DNA of 64,000 bases, from the NCBI RefSeq assembly GCF_040096055.1, contig NZ_JBBMFK010000012.1:51786-115785 (forward strand), in the 5' to 3' direction. Shown in pieces: positions 58,981-64,000 of this stretch. The position numbers were made by a program, and so were the translations under genes. This stretch comes from Pseudoflavonifractor intestinihominis (GTDB taxonomy: Bacteria > Bacillota > Clostridia > Oscillospirales > Oscillospiraceae). Position 1 is the first letter of the stretch. Every line of letters starts with the position of its first letter. The notes beneath the pieces are model-generated. The model searched no databases. It saw only the letters and a program-made list of their open reading frames with translations, and was not told the origin of the DNA.

Positions 58981-59623
58981 GCAGCTGTGCGCCCTGGCTC
59001 AAAAAGGGGATACCGAAGCCCGCAGTCTGCTGGTGGAGCAAAACGCGGGGTTTCTCCGTAAGACCGCCGGAGAACTGTACCGAAGCATGAACCTTGCCCA
59101 AAGTAATCTCTGCGTGGACTGCGAAGATTTGGTCCAGGAGGGTAGCATCGGCCTGTTGAGCGCCGCTGCGGGGTTTGACGCTGCACGGGGCATAAAGTTT
59201 CTGACTTATGCGGCCCCTGCCATCCGCAACGCCATGACCGATTTGATCCGGGCGGAATTTGCCCAGTTTGAGCAAAAAGTGGTGCATGGTGAAAACGAAC
59301 TGGGCATTCAGATCATCCGTCTGGAAGATGTGCGGAGCGAGGAAGAACAGGCCCAGCGCATCGAGGCCATTTCCCATCCTCTGGCACATTCTCCAGAGGA
59401 AATTTACATCAAGCAGGAGGAACTTTCCGAGCTGTATCAAGCCCTTGGGAAGCTGTCTGCCAGAGAGCAAACCTATCTCCTGTATCGGTTTGGCTTTGCG
59501 GATGATACAGCCCATCCCCTACTTGGGACGGCGCTGCATTTTCACCTCGGTGAAAGCCGGGCAAAGCGCACCGAGGAACAGGCGTTGGACAACCTATGGC
59601 TGGAGCTACCCTGGTGGTATTAG
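58961..59623 (+). CDS. Sigma-70-like factor of the mobile element
   Basis: A 220-residue protein with sigma region 2: NAGFLRKTAGELYRSM, then DCEDLVQEGSIGLLSAAAGFD and KFLTYAAPAIRNAMTDLI. The C-terminal part (YQALGKLSAREQTYLLYRFGF) resembles region 4. Probably drives genes of the element. It is co-translated with the XRE regulator. Followed by a structured repeat region, not another gene. Confidence 0.8.
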   Translation: MKNRTNEQLCALAQKGDTEARSLLVEQNAGFLRKTAGELYRSMNLAQSNLCVDCEDLVQEGSIGLLSAAAGFDAARGIKFLTYAAPAIRNAMTDLIRAEFAQFEQKVVHGENELGIQIIRLEDVRSEEEQAQRIEAISHPLAHSPEEIYIKQEELSELYQALGKLSAREQTYLLYRFGFADDTAHPLLGTALHFHLGESRAKRTEEQALDNLWLELPWWY

Positions 59624-59653
59624 TGCGTTTCGCTGCGGCGGGACGGGGGATGA

Positions 59654-59838
59654 TATACCTTTGCTTCCTTTTCCAGTCAGGCGGATTTTGCCCTCTGTGC
59701 AAATCCCGATTTCGTCCGTGATCGCACAAAATCCGCCTGCCCTACTGCCGCCGAGAAGTGTCTGCCCGCTGCCCATCTGCCCAAGTTGCAGATGCCGCAG
59801 CCAACCCCTTCCCGGCGACAGCCGGAAGCAAAGGTATA
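59654..59838. repeat. Nested perfect inverted repeats (15 bp outer, 13 bp inner)
   Basis: Outer arms TATACCTTTGCTTCC (59654-59668) and GGAAGCAAAGGTATA (59824-59838). Inner arms CAGGCGGATTTTG (59678-59690) and CAAAATCCGCCTG (59727-59739). A third small dyad (GACTTTCC-GAG-GGAAAGTC) follows around 59848. No convincing coding sequence fits the region. Confidence 0.75.
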
Positions 59839-59871
59839 ACACACTAGACTTTCCGAGGGAAAGTCGTGTGC

Positions 59872-60015
59872 CAAGGAAGGCGCTGCCCTCCTTTGGAAAC
59901 CTTCCGCCAAAGGGAACGCTGTTCCCCTCTGGACTCCCTTTGCCAACAGGGGTGCTGCTCGCCCCTATTGGAAACCCAGAGCCAAAGGGGCTATGCCCCT
60001 CTGGACACCCCGCCT
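59872..60015. repeat. Degenerate tandem repeat, unit about 36 bp, four copies
   Basis: Four units each contain GCCAA, a G-run, a GCTG-like core, CCC and CTGGA-like blocks, in the order 59872, 59908, 59944, 59980 (approximate). The units are not exact copies. Both strands are open in one frame, but the translation is low complexity and I do not call a gene. Confidence 0.6.
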
Positions 60016-60077
60016 GTCCATGCAGTGGCTATCCATCCTGCTTCCGCACGCTGGATACGCTCCTACCTGAACAGGTA

Positions 60078-60132
60078 AAACAGGCACAGAGATTTGCCCG
60101 GGTAGCGGGCAGATTTCTGTGCCTGTTTTTGT
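60078..60132 (+). terminator. Strong terminator before the Type III R-M locus
   Basis: AAACAGGCACAGA (60078-60090) pairs with TCTGTGCCTGTTT (60116-60128), with a GC-rich inner stem, and ends in a T-run. It separates the repeat region from the R-M operon. Confidence 0.85.
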
Positions 60133-60220
60133 TCAGCGGCGGCTGGGCAAAGCATACGTGGAAGCCTTGCAGAACCCTCGGTCTTGGTTGGAGATTTTCG
60201 TATTGGAGTGCGAAAACCGA

Positions 60221-60249
60221 TTGTCCCAAACCCCTATATCTGGTATAAT
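60221..60249 (+). promoter_or_regulatory. Promoter of the XRE-mod-res operon
   Basis: TTGTCC (60221-60226), 17 bases, TATAAT (60244-60249) with a TG one base before the -10 box. It is 35 bases upstream of the small XRE gene. Confidence 0.8.
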
Positions 60250-60283
60250 AAAATAGTCGAATTCTCTGACCGGAGGTACCCAT

Positions 60284-60490
60284 ATGGCCATCTCTTACAA
60301 TAAGCTCTGGAAATTACTCATTGATCGGAAAATGAGCAAGGCAGACTTACGCCGAGCAGCGGGAATCGCTCCCAATACCATGACAAAACTGAACCGCGAT
60401 GAAGAAGTGACATTAGAAACACTGGGGAAAATTTGCGGTGTGTTGGGAGTCAATATCGGGGATATTGTCGATTTACTTCCCCAGGTATAA
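60284..60490 (+). CDS. Small XRE-family regulator (controller type)
   Basis: A 68-residue cro/CI-type helix-turn-helix protein (KLWKLLIDRKMSKADLRRAAGIAPNTMTKLNRDEEVTLETLGKIC). CGGAGGTACCCAT precedes the ATG. It heads the operon that continues into a hypothetical protein, the Type III methylase and the Res gene. Its position fits a controller of R-M expression. Confidence 0.85.
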   Translation: MAISYNKLWKLLIDRKMSKADLRRAAGIAPNTMTKLNRDEEVTLETLGKICGVLGVNIGDIVDLLPQV

Positions 60491-60520
60491 GTATATTTAT
60501 TGCATAGGAGATTTCTTAAG

Positions 60521-60955
60521 ATGTTTGATATGGATCAAAAAATAGATTTTCAAGCGCAAGAAAATGCCACCAAGATGATAGGGTACGTAAAAAAGGCTGC
60601 CGAAATAACCCATACAGTCATCATGGCGGATCAAAAAGCATCGAAGGCCGTTTCTGCAATTCAAACACAAGATAAGAGTAGAAAATGGACAGTTTTGCAG
60701 GAATATCTGAAAGAATACGGTGCGTTTATCAATAATACAACCTTACTTACCGGAGTGTATGTCTACCAAGTAAATGCGGAGTTCTATGCTGAGGTTAATT
60801 TGCAGGAGCTTGACCGGCAGCTTCAAATCATGGTTGGAATCGTATACCTGAAAGAGGCAGTTCGTGCCGCAGTAAGTGAGACATATAAAGAATGCCTGAA
60901 AAAGTTGCTGAGGAAAAGTGGAATATTCACCGAGGCACAGCTAAATCTTTTGTAA
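60521..60955 (+). CDS. Uncharacterised 144-residue protein in the R-M operon
   Basis: A helical, AT-rich protein starting MFDMDQKIDFQAQENATKMI; ATAGGAGATTTCTTAAG precedes the ATG at 60521. It contains no motif I recognise. Helical segments are rich in Glu, Lys and Gln (LQEYLKEYGAF; LQELDRQLQIMVGIVYLKEAV). It stands between the XRE gene and the methylase with an 18-base gap, so it is probably co-transcribed with them. Confidence 0.65.
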   Translation: MFDMDQKIDFQAQENATKMIGYVKKAAEITHTVIMADQKASKAVSAIQTQDKSRKWTVLQEYLKEYGAFINNTTLLTGVYVYQVNAEFYAEVNLQELDRQLQIMVGIVYLKEAVRAAVSETYKECLKKLLRKSGIFTEAQLNLL

Positions 60956-60973
60956 ATCGAATGGAGAGCCAAT

Positions 60974-62731
60974 ATGCCAACACTTGAATGGATTGGAAAA
61001 GATAAAGTGGTAAACCACCACCAGGAGGTACCGTACCGGGTGCTGGAGCGCCAGTACAGCTATGACGAAGCCGGACAGCACGCTGAAAACAACGGCAGCG
61101 AAAACATGATTATCCACGGTGACAATCTGGAGGCACTGAAAGCCCTGCTGCCCCGGTACGAGGGCAAGGTGAAGTGCATCTACATTGATCCTCCGTACAA
61201 TACCGGCAACGAGGGCTGGGTGTATAACGACAATGTCAATGACCCCAAGATCAAAAAATGGCTGGGTGAAGTGGTGGGCAGAGAAGGCGAGGATCTTTCC
61301 CGGCATGATAAATGGTTGTGCATGATGTATCCCCGCCTGAAGCTGTTGCAGCGACTGCTAGCGGATGACGGAGTTATTTTTATCAGTATTGATGATACCG
61401 AGTATGCCAATCTGAAACTGATTTGCGACGAAATTTTTGGAAGTAATTGCTTTGTGTCAAATATTTCATGGCAACGGACATATTCAACTCGAAACGACTC
61501 CAAAGGGATTGTGAACGAAGTGGAGCACCTGATTGTTTACAGTAAACAGCCAGGCTGGAGTCCTAACAAACTTCCAAGAACAGCCGAAATGAATGCTAAA
61601 TATAAGAATCCAGATAACGATTATGCCCCATGGAGATCTGACAATGCCTTTGCAGCAGATGCTTCAACCCATCAAGGAATGGTTTACGCTATCCAACACC
61701 CTATGACTGGAGAATTACTTTATCCAAGTAATGGAGCGCACTGGAGATATTCACAAGATGTTATGTTAGAGACAATGCGCGGCTGGTGCGATTATGAACT
61801 ACGGGACCTGAATGACGCAAAGGAACGCGCTGCTGTATGCGGTGTTCCAGAATCTGAAGTGCGCAAAGGGGTTCAGGCTATCGTTTTGTCAAAATCTTTG
61901 GAAGAATCTGCTGTACGAGCAAAAGAGGTATACAAGCGCGGTCAGTGGCCTCGTTTCTTTTTTACTAAAGGCGGAAAAGGCGGTATTGCCCGAAAAACAT
62001 ACCTTGAAAATGTAGGTGGAAAACTTCCTACTAATTTTTGGCCGTTTTCTGAGACAGGACATACGGACGAAGCCAAAAAAGAGATGCTGGCAATTTTCAA
62101 TGGGAAAGCAACTTTTGACACACCTAAGCCCCGCCGATTGTTGGAATATGTACTCACGATTGCAGGTAATCAAGATACTCTGATTCTCGACTCCTTTGCC
62201 GGTTCCGGCACTACCGCCCACGCTGTGCTGAACATGAACAAGGCCGACGGCGGCAACCGTAAATTCATCCTTGTGGAAATGATGGACTACGCCGACAGCA
62301 TCACCACCGAGCGTGTTAAACGGGTGATTGACGGCTACGGCGAGGACAAAAAAGCCGTGGAAGGCACCGGCGGCAATTTCAGCTACTATGAGCTGGGGCC
62401 TGTGCTTCTGCTGCCGGACGGCAACCTCAACGAAGACGTAGGCCCGCAGAAAATCCGGGAATACGTCTACTACATGGAGACCAAAGAGCCCCTGCCCGCC
62501 GAACAGCCCACGGATGAGCCCTACTTCATGGGCCTGTGCCGCAACACCGCCTATTACTTCTACTATGAGCGGGAACATGTCACTACGCTGGACCATGCCT
62601 TTTTAGCTACCGTCCAGACAAAAGCCGAGGGCTACACCATCTATGCCGACCTATGCGCCATCCCGCAGGAGACACTGCGCAAGCACAATATCACCTTTAA
62701 GAAAATCCCCCGAGATATTGCCCGGCTGTAA
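60974..62731 (+). CDS. mod: Type III restriction-modification DNA methylase (Mod)
   Basis: A 585-residue beta-class N6-adenine methyltransferase that also supplies sequence specificity to the Res-Mod complex. The catalytic motif IV is DPPYNTG (72-78), and the SAM-binding motif I (FAGSGTT) is near residue 408. The central part (about residues 150-400) is the target-recognition domain. That part is visibly more AT-rich than both ends. Start MPTLEWIGKDKVVNHHQEVPYRVLERQ is family-like. Confidence 0.93.
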   Translation: MPTLEWIGKDKVVNHHQEVPYRVLERQYSYDEAGQHAENNGSENMIIHGDNLEALKALLPRYEGKVKCIYIDPPYNTGNEGWVYNDNVNDPKIKKWLGEVVGREGEDLSRHDKWLCMMYPRLKLLQRLLADDGVIFISIDDTEYANLKLICDEIFGSNCFVSNISWQRTYSTRNDSKGIVNEVEHLIVYSKQPGWSPNKLPRTAEMNAKYKNPDNDYAPWRSDNAFAADASTHQGMVYAIQHPMTGELLYPSNGAHWRYSQDVMLETMRGWCDYELRDLNDAKERAAVCGVPESEVRKGVQAIVLSKSLEESAVRAKEVYKRGQWPRFFFTKGGKGGIARKTYLENVGGKLPTNFWPFSETGHTDEAKKEMLAIFNGKATFDTPKPRRLLEYVLTIAGNQDTLILDSFAGSGTTAHAVLNMNKADGGNRKFILVEMMDYADSITTERVKRVIDGYGEDKKAVEGTGGNFSYYELGPVLLLPDGNLNEDVGPQKIREYVYYMETKEPLPAEQPTDEPYFMGLCRNTAYYFYYEREHVTTLDHAFLATVQTKAEGYTIYADLCAIPQETLRKHNITFKKIPRDIARL

Positions 62732-62745
62732 AGGAGCGTGAAGAA

Positions 62746-63768
62746 ATGGAACTGAAATCCTATCAAAAAGAAGTCATTGCCGATCTTGCACGCTACCTGG
62801 AGCTGGTGGTGGAGTTGCAAAACCTGGCAAAGGCGTATCAGGTCCTCTGGAACGAAAAGAATGTTCTGGTGGGCTTCGGCGGTATGCCGAATTATGTGAA
62901 TGTACTTCCCGGTGTGCCTCATGTGTGTGCCAAGGTGCCCACCGGCGGCGGCAAGACCTATATTGCCGCCAGTTCTCTGCGGACCATTTTTGATGCCATG
63001 CCTCAGCGCCGGGCCAAGGCCGTTGTATGGCTGGTGCCCTCCGAGGCCATTCTGACCCAGACCCGCAAGACGCTGGAAAATCACGACCATCCCTATCGCC
63101 AGCGGCTGGATGTGGATTTTGGCGGGCGGGTACAGGTGTACTCCAAGGAGCAGGCCCTCATGGGGCAGAACTTTACCCCTTCCGCTGTGACGGAACAGCT
63201 TTCTTTGTTTGTTCTCAGCTATGATTCCTTCCGCACCAGCAAAAAGGAGGGCCGCAAAGCCTATCAGGAGAACGGCTATCTGGCCGAGTTTGCCAAGTGG
63301 ATGGACGATCCGTCGGTTCTACTGGCTGACACCGATGAGACGGCGCTGATCCAGGTGATCCGCTATCTGAATCCGGTGGTTATCGTGGACGAGAGCCACC
63401 ATGCCACTTCGGATTTGAGCGTGGAAATGCTGCAAAACTTCAATCCCAGCTTTGTGTTTGACCTGACCGCCACCCCCAAGAAGAAAAGCAACATCATCTC
63501 TTTTGTGGACGCTGCACGGCTGAAAAAGGCCAATATGGTCAAGCTGCCGGTCATCGTCTATAACCGCAAGTCTCAGGCCGATGTGTATGGGGATGTCTAC
63601 CATGGAAAAGAGATAGATATTCAGGCCCATATAAAAACAAATGAAACTGTTCCTACAAGCAACAGGTTTTTGAGAATCTATTTTTACTACGATAGCAACG
63701 CGCACAAAATTATTATCGGTTCTTGCGGCAAACATTTGGATAATTATACGACACAAAAAATAAAATAA
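62746..63768 (+). pseudogene. res: Type III restriction subunit Res, truncated and joined to a foreign tail
   Basis: 340 residues. The SF2 helicase start is intact: Walker A PTGGGKT (65-71), DESHH box (215-219) and TATP (241-244). Full Res proteins have about 850-1000 residues. At about residue 284 (near 63,598) the sequence leaves the Res family after RKSQADVYGDV and continues in an AT-rich tail (RFLRIYFYYDSNAHKIIIGSCGKHLDN) that looks like the end of another protein. Helicase motifs IV-VI and the nuclease domain are missing, so restriction is probably lost. Confidence 0.8.
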
Positions 63769-63783
63769 ACGTTCTAAATAGGA

Positions 63784-63816
63784 GTAACGGTCAGCAAACA
63801 CATTGCTGACCGTTAC
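63784..63816 (+). terminator. Hairpin terminator after the truncated res gene
   Basis: GTAACGGTCAGCA (63784-63796) pairs exactly with TGCTGACCGTTAC (63804-63816) around a seven-base loop, 15 bases after the stop codon. Confidence 0.8.
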
Positions 63817-64000
63817 TTCTATTGGGAGTTCGCTCAGGCTGACCTATATCCTGAAATTATATTTTCGCAGGATGGGATAATAATAATTTCAATATTAAAC
63901 TCATATTTCGGATTGAATCTAATTGATAAGGTAGAATAAGTTTCGCAAAAAGAAAAAGAGACATGGTTTGCAGATCTCTGGTAGAATGAAGTCGCGACAC
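63817..64000. other. AT-rich end of window without a gene
   Basis: About 180 AT-rich bases. I find no complete frame, tRNA or repeat. The window ends before any right-hand element boundary or integrase. Confidence 0.6.

Noticed and set aside
59606..59842. A minus-strand open frame of 78 codons in the nested-repeat region
   Set aside because: No ribosome site, and the inverted repeats account for the sequence constraint. It would need conservation data to revive.
1..64000. CRISPR arrays
   Set aside because: No series of exact repeats with regular unique spacers was seen; the only tandem repeat (59872-60015) is degenerate and has no spacers.

Overview
The window looks like a chromosomal segment from a GC-rich, endospore-forming clostridial Firmicute. 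My best guess is the Oscillospiraceae (Flavonifractor / Pseudoflavonifractor / Lawsonibacter type); this is inferred from gene content and base composition, and no search was run. Evidence for the group: sporulation genes (spoIIM, a SpoIID-like gene, spoIIGA-sigE, spoIVFA-spoIVFB), the SCIFF peptide with its radical SAM maturase, the SRP/ribosome block ylxM-ffh-rpsP-khpA-rimM-trmD, Der-PlsY-GpsA, and zinc-type L28 and L32.

Layout. 1-10.9 kb: a long leftward block runs spoIID-like, queA, tgt, yajC, TIGR04086-type membrane protein, SCIFF precursor (scfA), SCIFF maturase (scfB), proC, spoIIM, xerD, ruvC, ruvA and the start of ruvB. 10.9-14.6 kb: a rightward lysine/diaminopimelate operon (asd-dapA-dapB) sits behind a lysine riboswitch and terminator, followed by rpmB. 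14.6-19.1 kb (leftward): folD-lgt and a pair of overlapping M16 peptidase-like genes. 19.3-24.0 kb (rightward): ylxM to trmD, then degV. 24.1-32.5 kb (leftward): flotillin + NfeD partner, a DUF1836 regulator, a LysR regulator next to a secreted FMN/FAD reductase, then a patatin-like protein and rarA. 32.7-39.5 kb: ackA and tmcAL diverge; glyA and nth diverge; then sigE-spoIIGA and a small orphan gene. 39.5-44.9 kb (leftward): gpsA, plsY, der, a DUF512 radical SAM protein, rpmF and yceD. 45-52 kb (rightward): an RluA-family pseudouridine synthase, the potABCD polyamine importer, a thioesterase, a YbaK-like editing protein and a DUF308 membrane protein. 52-54.8 kb (leftward): ksgA and spoIVFB/spoIVFA.

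At 54,984-55,060 there is a tRNA-Pro(CGG) gene. Everything to its right is accessory DNA: a MobV relaxase, an SF3 helicase/primase, an XRE regulator overlapping a sigma-factor-like gene, about 650 bp of repeat-rich sequence, and a Type III restriction-modification locus whose Res gene is truncated. This reads as a mobilizable element next to a tRNA gene. Its far end and any integrase lie outside the window.

RNA-level control recurs: the lysine riboswitch, a hairpin between scfA and scfB, a terminator in the pot leader, and two intergenic RNA candidates (23,006-23,075 and 45,036-45,089). The last two share an 18-of-19-base segment and can both fold as H-type pseudoknots. They are the best candidate here for something undescribed. 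The other notable oddities are a secreted reductase with no standard start codon, an NfeD protein with calcium-type DGDGIPDG repeats, nested inverted repeats behind the sigma-like gene, and a mosaic Type III methylase.
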